Assembly (NCBI GenBank): GCA_030602245.1
Contig: JAUWAC010000021.1
Span: 1 to 36,199, forward strand
Source of the DNA: Marinobacterium sp.
GTDB taxonomy: Bacteria > Pseudomonadota > Gammaproteobacteria > Pseudomonadales > Balneatricaceae
Length of the DNA: 36,199 nt
Reading direction: 5' to 3'
Both the position numbers and the translations under genes were made by a program. The notes under the pieces were generated by a model. It was not told the DNA's origin, ran no database searches, and was given only the letters and a program-made list of their open reading frames with translations. Numbering within the stretch: position 1 is the stretch's first letter; the number at the start of each line of letters is the position of its first letter. Of this stretch, positions 7,449 to 16,118 are shown piece after piece.

Positions 7449-8596
7449 TGTCCGCCCTCCTGTTCGCTCTGACCGTCACCCTGCAACAGCTGCACGATGC
7501 GCGACGGCGCCACCGCCTCACCGGTGTTGTTGCCCCAGGCGTTGCGTTCATAGGTGATGACGGCGGCGAGTTCGGCCGCGCTGAGCTGCTCGCGGAACGC
7601 CTGCATTGCGCTGCCCTGCACGCCGTTGAGCACGATATCGATGTGGCGCTCCACGTCCCCCAGCACCACCGGACTGTTGACCAGTGCCGGGAACGCCGGC
7701 GGCATACCGGTCCCGTTGGGCTGATGACAGGCCGCGCAAACGCGCTGATAGACCTGTTCGCCCTCGGTCATCAGCTCCTCGAGTGTCCAGCTGCGTCCGG
7801 CCGCGGCGGCCGCCGCATCCTGCTGCGCGCGCGCATCCGCCAGCCACTGTTCGAACTCGGCCGGCGGCACCGCTTCGACGACCACCGGCATGAAGCCATG
7901 ATCGACACCGCAGAGCTCCGCACACTGCCCGCGGTAAATGCCCGGCTCTTCGATCCGCGTCCAGGCCTCGTTGATGAAGCCGGGAATCGCATCCTTCTTC
8001 ACCGCCAGCGCCGGCACCCACCAGCTGTGGATAACGTCGTTGGCGGTCAGCAGCAGTCGAATCTTGGTATCGGTGGGCAGCACCAGATGACGATCCACTT
8101 CAAGCAGGTAGTGCGCCTGCTTCTGCGCCTCATTGCTGATCTGCTCGCGCGGTGTGGACAGATTGCTGAAGAAGTCGATCTCCTGATCGAGATACTGGTA
8201 GCGCCACTTCCACTGGTAGCCGGTGATCTGTACGTCCAGTTCGGCATCCGACGGGTCGTACATCTTGATCAGGGTGGCCGTGGCCGGGACGGCCATCGCG
8301 ACGAGGATGCCGAGCGGAATCAGCGTCCAGATCACTTCGACGAGGGTGTGCTCATGGAAATTGTGCGCTTTGGCACCGCGCGATTTGCGGTGATGAAAGA
8401 TCGACCAGAACATGATGCTGAACACGACCACGCCGATCGCGACGCAGATCCAGAAGATCGTCATGTGCAGGTTGTACACGGAGCGACTGATCTCGGTCAC
8501 ACCGGGTGTCAGGTTCAGCGTCCAGGCTGCCTGAGCGTTGCCGACAAGCAACAGGGACAACATGAAGCTGCATGTCGTTATTCTTATCGTTCCCAT
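7445..8596 (-). CDS. coxB: Cytochrome c oxidase subunit II with fused cytochrome c domain (caa3-type)
   Basis: Subunit II takes electrons at its CuA centre. The 383-residue protein has a signal sequence (to about residue 24), two helices (about 42-64 and 85-108), and a CuA domain with H190, C225, C229, H233 and M236 in place. A C-terminal class I cytochrome c domain follows, with the heme attachment motif CAACH (C287, C290, H291), so the enzyme can carry its own electron-entry heme as in caa3 oxidases. I chose the start at 8596 because GGAGG lies just upstream; the open frame could begin 48 bases earlier. It is the first gene of the oxidase transcript and is preceded by a structured leader of about 135 bases. 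Confidence 0.95.
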   Translation of the reverse strand: MGTIRITTCSFMLSLLLVGNAQAAWTLNLTPGVTEISRSVYNLHMTIFWICVAIGVVVFSIMFWSIFHHRKSRGAKAHNFHEHTLVEVIWTLIPLGILVAMAVPATATLIKMYDPSDAELDVQITGYQWKWRYQYLDQEIDFFSNLSTPREQISNEAQKQAHYLLEVDRHLVLPTDTKIRLLLTANDVIHSWWVPALAVKKDAIPGFINEAWTRIEEPGIYRGQCAELCGVDHGFMPVVVEAVPPAEFEQWLADARAQQDAAAAAAGRSWTLEELMTEGEQVYQRVCAACHQPNGTGMPPAFPALVNSPVVLGDVERHIDIVLNGVQGSAMQAFREQLSAAELAAVITYERNAWGNNTGEAVAPSRIVQLLQGDGQSEQEGGQ

Positions 8597-8621
8597 GCCA
8601 GGCCTCCATCGCGGGTATGCC

Positions 8622-8717
8622 CGGGTTCCCTCCCAACCCGACAATGCAGGTCCGGTTCCATGTGGATTCGGGAGTCCTGGGCAAGCGTCGGTGGTTGGGT
8701 ACTTCAGGCTTGCCCAG
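8622..8717 (-). other. Structured coxB 5' leader (two inverted repeats)
   Basis: Two inverted repeats lie between the putative promoter and coxB. CTGGGCAAG (8677-8685) pairs with CTTGCCCAG (8709-8717), a perfect 9-bp stem with a 23-base loop. CGGGTT (8622-8627) pairs with AACCCG (8635-8640). Neither is followed by a T run in the coxB direction. The repeats are seen directly; a regulatory or RNA-stability role is inferred. Confidence 0.45.
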
Positions 8718-8731
8718 CGGCTTCATAGGCG

Positions 8732-8758
8732 AGTATAGCAGGCGCTGAAAAAGTGCAA
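8732..8758 (-). promoter_or_regulatory. Candidate promoter of the cox operon
   Basis: On the minus strand, TTGCAC (8753-8758) and TATACT (8732-8737) are 15 bases apart. That spacing is short for sigma70, which lowers confidence, but this is the best -10 like box in the 200 bases between coxB and the DUF2970 gene. Confidence 0.35.
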
Positions 8759-8799
8759 GGAAATGGGAACGAACGTCGCACAACGGCGCAAAAATGCCC

Positions 8800-9006
8800 T
8801 CAGGCACCGCCAAGGCTCAGCGCCCAGCGCACCAGAAGTATCACGAAAAGAACGAAAATGGTCGCTAACAGGATGCCAATAGCAATGAAGTGAAGCGCTC
8901 GCCCTTCGCGGAAATCGCGTTCACGACGCGCCTCGGATTGCACACCGAAAAAGCCGGCCAGCACGCCGAGCACCGTCTGCCAGCAGCGTTTGAGCGTCTC
9001 TTTCAT
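8800..9006 (-). CDS. DUF2970-type small membrane protein
   Basis: The 68-residue product begins MKETLKRCWQTVLG and has a single C-terminal transmembrane helix (about residues 42-63). The N-terminal half contains the block GVLAGFFGVQSEARRERDF, which resembles DUF2970 proteins of gammaproteobacteria. AGGAGGT lies about eight bases before the ATG at 9006, which decides the start over the open frame seven codons longer. Such proteins are often next to cytochrome oxidase genes, and this one lies just upstream of coxB in the same direction. Function is unknown. Confidence 0.7.
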   Translation of the reverse strand: MKETLKRCWQTVLGVLAGFFGVQSEARRERDFREGRALHFIAIGILLATIFVLFVILLVRWALSLGGA

Positions 9007-9066
9007 CGGGACCACCTCCTGACCCAAGATATAGGTCAGGGCGGCCCGAATTGCGAATTGTCGGAC

Positions 9067-9315
9067 TCAGCCGACGCCGTCGCGTTTCAGCTCGCGGATC
9101 GACTCTTCCAGCATCTGGCGATACTGGTCGGTCAGGAACGCAACCGCGCTGGCAGGGTCCTGTTCCTGCTCCTGGGTCAGATAATTGAACGCATTGAAAC
9201 GCGCGGCCGCGTGCATGATGGCGGCACTCAGCATCGGTTGCGCCCACTCGTCGAGCATCTCGTTGGCGAGGTTGACGAACTCGTCCGATACTTCAAAAAA
9301 ATCGGCTTCCAGCAT
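9067..9315 (-). CDS. DUF3144-type small protein
   Basis: The 82-residue acidic, soluble protein contains the blocks DFFEVSDEFVNLANE and HAAARFNAFNYL, which match my knowledge of the DUF3144 family (short helical proteins with an AAARFNAF signature). There is no signal peptide or membrane segment. AAGGGGAG precedes the ATG by eight bases. It follows the upstream unknown gene by 14 bases, so the two are probably co-transcribed. Function is not known. Confidence 0.7.
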   Translation of the reverse strand: MLEADFFEVSDEFVNLANEMLDEWAQPMLSAAIMHAAARFNAFNYLTQEQEQDPASAVAFLTDQYRQMLEESIRELKRDGVG

Positions 9316-9329
9316 GCTCTGCTCTCCCC

Positions 9330-9632
9330 TTACTCGACCAGATCGCCGCAGAGATATTCGTCTATCTCGCGCATGATGGTGTGATTGCCGGCGATATCAC
9401 GCGCCAGCGCGACGGCTTCAGCGGGACTGAAGCCGTTCAGATCAAATGACAGCACGCCTGCCGGCTCACCGCTGTAGAACAGCCTCAGCCGCAGCCGGAT
9501 CACATGGTGAGCCGCGGTGGCGAGCTGCAGCTCGGCGATGACGCGCAGCTGGGCATCGATGTTGTTGATAAAACTCAAGCCGCCGGCGCCATCGACAAGG
9601 CGATGATCAAGCGGTGCGCGTTTACCGGACAT
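9330..9632 (-). CDS. Unrecognised 100-residue protein
   Basis: I do not recognise this family. The product starts MSGKRAPLDHRL and is soluble with no signal peptide. A central region (about residues 28-66) alternates hydrophobic residues (VIAELQL, VIRLRLRLFY) as in beta strands, followed by LNGFSPAEAVALARDIAG, which looks helical. AGGAG sits seven to eight bases before the ATG at 9632, which is favoured over the open frame extending to 9686. It probably leads a short transcript with the DUF3144 gene. A sigma54-like promoter motif lies 38 bases upstream of its start. Confidence 0.6.
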   Translation of the reverse strand: MSGKRAPLDHRLVDGAGGLSFINNIDAQLRVIAELQLATAAHHVIRLRLRLFYSGEPAGVLSFDLNGFSPAEAVALARDIAGNHTIMREIDEYLCGDLVE

Positions 9633-9669
9633 GGAGGCTCCTGTCGCTCGCTGATTCCAATCAGTATGC

Positions 9670-9685
9670 TGCAGGCACAGTGCCA
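9670..9685 (-). promoter_or_regulatory. Candidate sigma54 (-24/-12) promoter
   Basis: Reading the minus strand, TGGCAC is followed after five bases by CTGCA. The GG and GC dinucleotides are separated by exactly ten bases, as required by RpoN promoters (consensus TGGCAC-N5-TTGCA). A start about 12 bases downstream would give a short leader for the 100-residue protein gene. No enhancer-binding site was identified. Confidence 0.35.
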
Positions 9686-9809
9686 ATCCGTCGCGCGCGC
9701 ACGGCGCGTTATCTGGTTGATTTTACGTGTGGCGGCTTCAGCCGAGCGCGCGCTTACGACCCGGGTTTGTCGGTTTTACGCCAACCGGACCGACAACCGT
9801 CTCTCCCCG

Positions 9810-10433
9810 TCAATTGCTGCGCGCCCGTCTCAGGCGATGGCCGACCCGGTACCCCAGCAGCGCCAGCAGGATCAGCCCATACACCAGCACTTCGCCGTAG
9901 CCGGCGCGGATCAGCCAGATGAAGTGCAGCATCGCGAGCAGTGCAATCGGGTAGACCAGATAGTGCAGCTGCTGCCAGCGTCGGCCGAGACGGCGGACCC
10001 AGCCGCGGGTCGAGGTGATTCCCAGCGCCACCAGTCCGATCCAGGCACCGAAGCCGACGATGATGTAGGGCCTCTCAGCCAGCTCACGGGCGATCAGGTC
10101 GGCGCGCCAGCCGAGAATAAAGGTGACAAATGCGAACAGGTGCAGGGTGGCATAGAACAGCGTGTACAGCCCGAGCATGCGCCGGTAACGCTGCAGCCAG
10201 TTCCAGCCGAACAGGCGCCGGCATGGCGTGACCGCCAGCGTCATGAACAGAAAGCGCAACGCCCAGAGGCCGAGAAAGGTCACGATCGTCTGCGCCGGAT
10301 CAGCGCCGAGCGCCTGACGAAATCCCGCCGCCACCAGCCAGCCCAGCGGCAGCAGCGGCCAGATCAGCATCAGCCACCAGAACACCCGGCGCCCGCGCGG
10401 CGAACGGTGCACGGCCGCGAGGCTCAATACCAT
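9810..10433 (-). CDS. msrQ: Heme-binding membrane subunit of the MsrPQ methionine sulfoxide reductase
   Basis: MsrQ passes electrons from the quinone pool through b heme to MsrP, which repairs oxidised methionine in periplasmic proteins. The 207-residue protein has about six helices of the ferric-reductase type, with the conserved TPCRRLFGWNWLQRYRRMLG block, histidine in YATLHLF and histidines near residue 155 (QQLHYLVYP) and about 169 (MLHFIW). Its start lies inside the end of msrP (10-base overlap), and no ribosome site of its own is seen, consistent with coupling. An unusual DNA stretch does not occur here; composition matches its neighbours. Confidence 0.92.
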   Translation of the reverse strand: MVLSLAAVHRSPRGRRVFWWLMLIWPLLPLGWLVAAGFRQALGADPAQTIVTFLGLWALRFLFMTLAVTPCRRLFGWNWLQRYRRMLGLYTLFYATLHLFAFVTFILGWRADLIARELAERPYIIVGFGAWIGLVALGITSTRGWVRRLGRRWQQLHYLVYPIALLAMLHFIWLIRAGYGEVLVYGLILLALLGYRVGHRLRRARSN

Positions 10434-11428
10434 TTACGCAGATCCATGCCGCTGTACAGATGTGCCACCTGCTCGGCATACCCGTTGAACGGCAGCGTAT
10501 CGATAATATTGGGGCTGAACAGTGATGACGGCAACCGCCGCTCCGTGGCCTGACTCCAGCGCGGGTGATCCACCGCCGGATTCACGTTGGCGTAAAAGCC
10601 GTACTCGTGCGGAGCGGTCTGGTTCCAGGTCGCTTTCGGCATCTGTTCGGTGAAGCGGATGCTGACAATCGACTTGATGCTCTTGAAACCGTATTTCCAC
10701 GGCACCACCAGTCGCAGCGGGGCGCCGTTCTGTGGTGGCAGCGCGTCGCCATAAACGCCAACCGCCAGCAGTGTCAGCGGATGCATCGCCTCGTCCATGC
10801 GCAGCCCCTCGACATAGGGCCACTGCAGCGTGCTGAAAAAGCCGCGCTGTCCCGGCATCTGTTCGGGATCATGCAGCGTCGTAAACTCGACGAAGCGGGC
10901 GTTGCCGGTCGGCTCCACGCGCTTGATCAGATCCGCCAGCGGGAAACCGATCCAGGGAATCACCATCGACCAGCCCTCGACGCAGCGCAGGCGATAGATA
11001 CGCTCCTCCAGCGCGTGCGGCTTGAGCAGATCTTCAAGGTGGTAGGAACCGGCGTTGGCCACTTCGCCGCCGATCTCGACCCGCCAGGGGTCGGTCACAA
11101 ACCCCTGAGCCCGTGCTTTCGGATCCTGCTTGTCGAGCCCGAACTCATAAAAGTTGTTGTGCCCGGTGATCAGGCGGTACGGTGCCAGCGGTTCGCCCTC
11201 CAGCGGCTCACCGGCGCGGGCGGCACGCAGTTTCTGCTGCAACCAGTCCGGCCCCGGGTAGCGCCGCTGTCCCTCCGCCAGCTCATAGCGTTCCAGCGCC
11301 AGTGCCGGACCCGCCGCCATCAGCAGACCACCGCCCACCATCGCCTTGATAAGCTGACGCCGCTGGCGATAGACCGATTCCGGCGTAATCTCGCTCGGGC
11401 GGATATCGGAAGGCGCTTTGATCAGCAT
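10424..11428 (-). CDS. msrP: Protein-methionine-sulfoxide reductase catalytic subunit (molybdoenzyme)
   Basis: MsrP (YedY) is a periplasmic molybdopterin enzyme reducing methionine sulfoxide in proteins. The 334-residue precursor has a twin-arginine signal (RRQLIKAM, about residues 23-30, then a hydrophobic run to about 44). The molybdenum-ligand cysteine is C149 in RLRCVEGWSMVIPW, the hallmark of the sulfite-oxidase fold in this family. AGGAG lies about nine bases before the ATG. It forms an overlapping pair with msrQ. It probably protects envelope proteins from oxidative damage. Confidence 0.95.
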   Translation of the reverse strand: MLIKAPSDIRPSEITPESVYRQRRQLIKAMVGGGLLMAAGPALALERYELAEGQRRYPGPDWLQQKLRAARAGEPLEGEPLAPYRLITGHNNFYEFGLDKQDPKARAQGFVTDPWRVEIGGEVANAGSYHLEDLLKPHALEERIYRLRCVEGWSMVIPWIGFPLADLIKRVEPTGNARFVEFTTLHDPEQMPGQRGFFSTLQWPYVEGLRMDEAMHPLTLLAVGVYGDALPPQNGAPLRLVVPWKYGFKSIKSIVSIRFTEQMPKATWNQTAPHEYGFYANVNPAVDHPRWSQATERRLPSSLFSPNIIDTLPFNGYAEQVAHLYSGMDLRKWY

Positions 11429-11569
11429 GATGCGTTCTCCTGCACGGTGACGATACCAGTTTAGACCCCGGCCATACCGGGTGTTCCTTCACAGTCGAAC
11501 CAGACACGAAATCCTTACACAGAGTTGCACCGCTTTTACGTGCCACCGGTTGCTGAGGATCATTCAGAC

Positions 11570-11601
11570 AGCAGAAAGGGCGCCGAAGCGCCCTTTCTGC
11601 T
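11570..11601 (-). terminator. Strong hairpin terminator after pssA
   Basis: AGCAGAAAGGGCG (11570-11582) pairs perfectly with CGCCCTTTCTGCT (11589-11601) around a six-base loop. It lies 26 bases past the pssA stop. There is only a modest U-run inside the stem, so efficiency is uncertain, but a 13-bp GC-rich stem here is best explained as a transcript end. Confidence 0.7.
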
Positions 11602-11627
11602 ATTCCGTGCGGTCGTTGCCCGCGTCC

Positions 11628-12389
11628 TCAGTGCGGACGCCGGCGCCAGAGCCACAGCAGCGGCCCGGAGAAGGCGTAGACCAAAAACAGCAACCACAGG
11701 AACAGCGCCGGATTGGTCGCAATGACCGCCGCCGCCAGCACGATCATCGCCAACTTCAGAAACTGGATCCGACCTTTCAGATCCACATCCTTGAAGCTGT
11801 AGTAGAGCACGTTGCTGACCATCAGCACGCCGGCCAGCACCACGTACAGCGCAACCGGATACCCAAACGGCGCCGGATCGATCTCGTTGGCGGCACAGAA
11901 CCAGATCAGGCCAGCCACGGACGCGGCCGCCGCCGGGCTCGGCAGGCCCATGAAGTAACGCTTGTCGATAGAACCGATCTGGGTATTGAAACGGGCCAGA
12001 CGCAACGCCCCGCTGGCGGCATAGATAAAGGCGGCAAACCAGCCAACCTTGCCGAGATCTTCCAGCACCCAGGTAAACGCCACCAGCGCCGGTGCAACAC
12101 CAAACGACACCATGTCGGACAACGAGTCGTACTCAGCGCCGAACTTGCTCTGCGTATTGGTCAGGCGGGCCACCCGCCCATCGAGACCATCAAACACCAT
12201 GGCGATGAAGATCGCGACGGCTGCGGCCTCGAAACGACCGCCCATGCCCGCGATCACCGCATAGAAGCCGGCGAACAGGGCTCCCGTCGTAAACAGGTTT
12301 GGCAACAGGTAAATGCCACGCGGGCGACGCACCTCGGCGCACTCTTCATGCTGATCGGATTGCTGCCCCGGATCGGTCTGTTCAGTCAT
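11628..12389 (-). CDS. pssA: CDP-diacylglycerol-serine O-phosphatidyltransferase
   Basis: PssA makes phosphatidylserine, the precursor of phosphatidylethanolamine. The 253-residue membrane protein carries the CDP-alcohol phosphatidyltransferase motif, here DGLDGRVARL followed by FGAEYDSLSD, with all four aspartates present. Several hydrophobic helices follow. The N-terminus is hydrophilic and acidic. GGAGCGAG precedes the ATG directly. The type II membrane PssA of many gammaproteobacteria is usually near ilvC/ilvH, as seen here. It is followed by a strong hairpin. Confidence 0.93.
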   Translation of the reverse strand: MTEQTDPGQQSDQHEECAEVRRPRGIYLLPNLFTTGALFAGFYAVIAGMGGRFEAAAVAIFIAMVFDGLDGRVARLTNTQSKFGAEYDSLSDMVSFGVAPALVAFTWVLEDLGKVGWFAAFIYAASGALRLARFNTQIGSIDKRYFMGLPSPAAAASVAGLIWFCAANEIDPAPFGYPVALYVVLAGVLMVSNVLYYSFKDVDLKGRIQFLKLAMIVLAAAVIATNPALFLWLLFLVYAFSGPLLWLWRRRPH

Positions 12390-12474
12390 CTCGCTCCGTC
12401 TCTTGCCAGGTCAATTGAAGATGCCGACATTCTACGCCAGCCCCGCCGTCACGCCCACCCAAGTGCCTCTCAAT

Positions 12475-13464
12475 TCAGAGGAAATAGTGTTTCAGCTGAC
12501 AACTGGTGCGGCGGCCGACATGTCCTGCGTTGCGGGCGATAAAGCGCGCGCCCTGCGCACGCCCCAGATCCCGCAGCTGGTACAGGAAGCTGCGCCGGGT
12601 ATCGAGCTTGGTGGAGCGATGCAGTGCCGCGAGGGTCTCGTCGGGGCCAATCAGATGAAAACGCAGGCGGCGGAAACGCCGCTCCAGCGCACCCAGCAGC
12701 CAGGGACGGCGACGCAACCGTTGCTGCATCAGTACCACCGCGCGCATCTCCCGCATGAAGGTGGTCTGAAACCCCAGTTCCGCGACGCGATCGGCGATCG
12801 CCTGAGCGCTGGTCGGCAACGCGCGCCGGGCCAGCGGCTGCAACAGGATCAGCAGCAGATCGAGACGGCGACTGTCGGCCAGCAGCGGATACAGCACCGG
12901 GTTGCCGGCAAAACCGCCATCCCAGTAATGGCGCCCGTCGATCGCCACCGCCTTGTGCAGCGTCGGCAGGCAGGCCGATGCCAGCAGGTGCTGCGGTGTC
13001 AGTTCGGTTTCGCGGAACAGCTGCAACCGTGCGGTTTCGACCTCGGTCGCGGCGATGTAGAGACGAAACGGTGGCTGGCGGCGCAGGGCATCGAAATCGA
13101 CCAGCTGCTCCAGTGCCTGCTGCAGCGGATTGAAGTCGAACGGGTTGAGATCATAGGGCGACAGGTGCGAACTCAGACTCTCCCAGAGCGCCCCCATCGA
13201 GCCGGTCAGACCGCCACCGGTCAGCTCCGCCGGCAGCATGATCCGGGTCCAGAACGCACTGAGCTGCTCACGGGCGCCCTGCGCGCCGCCCTTGCGCCAG
13301 CCTTCGGCCAGCATCAGCGCATTCATCGCGCCGGCGCTGGTACCGCTGACCGCCTCAATCGCAAACCAGGGCTCTTCCAGCAGGCGATCCAGCACGCCCC
13401 AGGTAAAAGCGCCGTGGGCGCCACCGCCCTGCAGTGCCAGATTCAGCTCGACCGTGCCCGTCAT
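12475..13464 (-). CDS. Patatin-like phospholipase (RssA-type)
   Basis: This 329-residue protein is predicted to be a serine lipase or acyl hydrolase with a Ser-Asp dyad. The oxyanion motif GGGAHG (about residues 13-18), the nucleophile elbow GTSAG with S43, and the DGG motif with D182 are all present and correctly ordered. There is no signal peptide, so it is likely cytoplasmic or membrane-peripheral. GGAGG lies just before the ATG. It sits between ilvC and pssA on the same strand with an intervening terminator. Substrate is unknown; a role in phospholipid turnover next to pssA is possible but only inferred. Confidence 0.88.
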   Translation of the reverse strand: MTGTVELNLALQGGGAHGAFTWGVLDRLLEEPWFAIEAVSGTSAGAMNALMLAEGWRKGGAQGAREQLSAFWTRIMLPAELTGGGLTGSMGALWESLSSHLSPYDLNPFDFNPLQQALEQLVDFDALRRQPPFRLYIAATEVETARLQLFRETELTPQHLLASACLPTLHKAVAIDGRHYWDGGFAGNPVLYPLLADSRRLDLLLILLQPLARRALPTSAQAIADRVAELGFQTTFMREMRAVVLMQQRLRRRPWLLGALERRFRRLRFHLIGPDETLAALHRSTKLDTRRSFLYQLRDLGRAQGARFIARNAGHVGRRTSCQLKHYFL

Positions 13465-13600
13465 CGCCTGCCTCCTTTTTCATTGTGCAGTGCAAAAACC
13501 TTGGTTCACACGGCGGCTGCCGTCAACTGCGAACCGGGACGGCGCCCTGTTTTGCCCCCAATACGCGGCATGAGGCTCATGCCTGACCTGAAACGTTGGA

Positions 13601-13688
13601 ACATCCCTGTCCTCCGCGGCATACCGGTCGTCCTGACATTGCCGCTCTCGGACATCCCTGTCCTCCGCGGCATACCGGTCGTCCTGAC
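13601..13688. repeat. 37-bp direct repeat, two copies with a 51-bp period
   Basis: An identical 37-bp sequence occurs at 13601-13637 and 13652-13688, separated by 14 bases. Each copy contains CCGCGG followed after three bases by ACCGGT, both palindromic restriction-type hexamers. The 51-bp period is a multiple of three; both strands are open across the pair. It lies in the gap between the patatin gene and the ilvC terminator. It could be the remnant of a minisatellite or a dispersed repeat. I see no CRISPR features. Confidence 0.85.
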
Positions 13689-13691
13689 CAT

Positions 13692-13718
13692 AAAAAAACC
13701 GGCCGGGGCCGGTTTTTT
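13692..13718 (-). terminator. Rho-independent terminator of ilvC
   Basis: CCGGCC (13699-13704) and GGCCGG (13707-13712) flanked by A runs and a T run form a perfect AAAAAACCGGCC/GGCCGGTTTTTT inverted repeat. It lies 16 bases past the ilvC stop and can act on either strand. Confidence 0.88.
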
Positions 13719-13734
13719 CAGTCGGGGAGGAAAA

Positions 13735-14772
<1,038 letters not shown>

Positions 14773-14847
14773 TCAACGTGAGTTGAAAAATGAATATTCA
14801 CCGGTACGCGTGTGCGTACGATGGGGCCACGATAGGGGATTCACGAC

Positions 14848-14873
14848 ATTGCGTAAAATGATATATATGCAAT
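14848..14873. promoter_or_regulatory. Candidate IlvY operator in the ilvC-ilvY gap
   Basis: The inverted repeat ATTGC (14848-14852) and GCAAT (14869-14873) is separated by 16 A/T-rich bases in the 147-base divergent region. LysR-type regulators bind such dyads, and the known IlvY sites also use TTGC/GCAA half-sites. A TAGAAT -10 box for ilvY (14883-14888) lies just to its right. Binding is inferred. Confidence 0.5.
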
Positions 14874-14898
14874 GCAGTGTGCTAGAATTTAAAACACT

Positions 14899-15813
14899 AT
14901 GGATACCAAGCCGTTACGCCTGTTCCTCGCCCTGGCCGACACCCTGCACTTCGGCCGCGCGGCGGAGCTTTGCCACGTCAGCCCGTCCACACTGAGCCGC
15001 GCGATCAAGCTGCTCGAGGAGGAGCTGGGCGTCGCCCTGTTCGAGCGCGACAACCGCAGCGTGCGCCTGACCCGCGAGGGCGAGCGCTTTCAGACCTATG
15101 CCCGCGACACCCTGTCGCAATGGGAGCTGATCCGTCACTCGCTGCTGGAAGATGCCAAGGAGCTGCACGGCGAGCTCAGCGTCTACTGCTCGGTGACAGC
15201 CAGTTACAGCTTTCTGTATCGCATTCTGCGTGAGTTCCGCCGCCACTACCCGCGGGTCGAGATCAAGCTGCATACCGGTGATCCCGAACACGCGGTCGGC
15301 CACGTGCTGGCCGGTACCGAGGAGATTTCGATCGCCGCACGCCCCGACCATCTGGCGCGCGGACTGGCATTCCGTCCGATCGGCATCACGCCGCTGGTCT
15401 TCATCGCCCCGCTCGAGCCGCAGGAACCGGTGCCCGACACGGTACCGACCTCACGCCAGCAGTGGCAGGACATTCCGCTGATCCTGTCCGAGAGCGGGGT
15501 GGCACGCTCACGCGTCAACCGCTGGTTCGCCGAGCGCGGCATCAAGCCGAAGATCTACGCGCAGGTCGCCGGTAACGAGGCGATCGTCAGCATGGTCAGT
15601 CTGGGATTCGGTGTCGGCGTCGTGCCGAAGATCGTGCTCCACAACAGTCCGCTGGCCGAGCGGGTGCGGGTGTTGGATGTAAAACCGGAACTGGAACCGT
15701 ACGAGATCGGCCTGTTCGCGCTGGAAAAGAAACTGCGCAGCCCGCTGGTGCACGCGTTCTGGCAGATGCTGCCGCCGGACCTGCCAGCGACAGCGACCGC
15801 CACCGACGCCTAG
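14899..15813 (+). CDS. ilvY: LysR-type activator of ilvC
   Basis: IlvY activates ilvC when its inducers acetolactate or acetohydroxybutyrate bind. The 304-residue protein has an N-terminal winged helix (about residues 1-60: LRLFLALADTLHFGRAAE then SPSTLSRAIKLLEEELGV) and a C-terminal ligand-binding domain. The block SVTASYSFLYRILREFRRHYP and the divergent position next to ilvC identify it as IlvY rather than a generic LysR protein. No ribosome site precedes the ATG, and a TAGAAT box lies only 10 bases upstream, so the mRNA may be leaderless. The gene converges with the small gene at 15823. Confidence 0.92.
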   Translation: MDTKPLRLFLALADTLHFGRAAELCHVSPSTLSRAIKLLEEELGVALFERDNRSVRLTREGERFQTYARDTLSQWELIRHSLLEDAKELHGELSVYCSVTASYSFLYRILREFRRHYPRVEIKLHTGDPEHAVGHVLAGTEEISIAARPDHLARGLAFRPIGITPLVFIAPLEPQEPVPDTVPTSRQQWQDIPLILSESGVARSRVNRWFAERGIKPKIYAQVAGNEAIVSMVSLGFGVGVVPKIVLHNSPLAERVRVLDVKPELEPYEIGLFALEKKLRSPLVHAFWQMLPPDLPATATATDA

Positions 15814-15822
15814 CCAGGCGTT

Positions 15823-16041
15823 TCAGCGCCCCTCAGGCAGGACGGTCGGGCGGGTGCAACGCGCATCGCGAAAGGGGCCGGCCGCGAGCTGCCAGCCCTC
15901 CCCCGGCGGATACTGCAGACACAGGGTGTGCCCGTCCACGCGGCTCTGCCAGAGATACCAGGGCGCCGGCGCCGCAAAGCTGCGCACCGCCCAGATCGTC
16001 AGCAGACAGGCCAGAATTGCAATCGCCACCCGTATGAACAC
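15823..16041 (-). CDS. Small exported or membrane-anchored protein, unknown
   Basis: I do not recognise this 72-residue protein. Residues about 3-23 form a hydrophobic signal or anchor (VAIAILACLLTIWAVRSFAA), followed by a short periplasmic part containing two cysteines (TLCLQYPPGEGW and DARCTRP), which could form a disulfide. The start is GTG with GGAG six bases upstream. It lies nine bases from the ilvY stop on the opposite strand, and 77 bases past the dienelactone hydrolase gene stop on the same strand, so it may be the last gene of that transcript. Confidence 0.55.
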   Translation of the reverse strand: MFIRVAIAILACLLTIWAVRSFAAPAPWYLWQSRVDGHTLCLQYPPGEGWQLAAGPFRDARCTRPTVLPEGR

Positions 16042-16118
16042 GTTCGCTCCGCTTGGCTGAGGCTGTCTTTAACAGACTCCCGAACCGCGCCCGGGTTCCC
16101 GCCGGACGCGCGCCCCGA

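Noticed and set aside
13601..13688. Possible CRISPR array from the 37-bp repeat
   Set aside because: Only two repeats, a 14-base spacer far shorter than normal, and no cas genes in the window.
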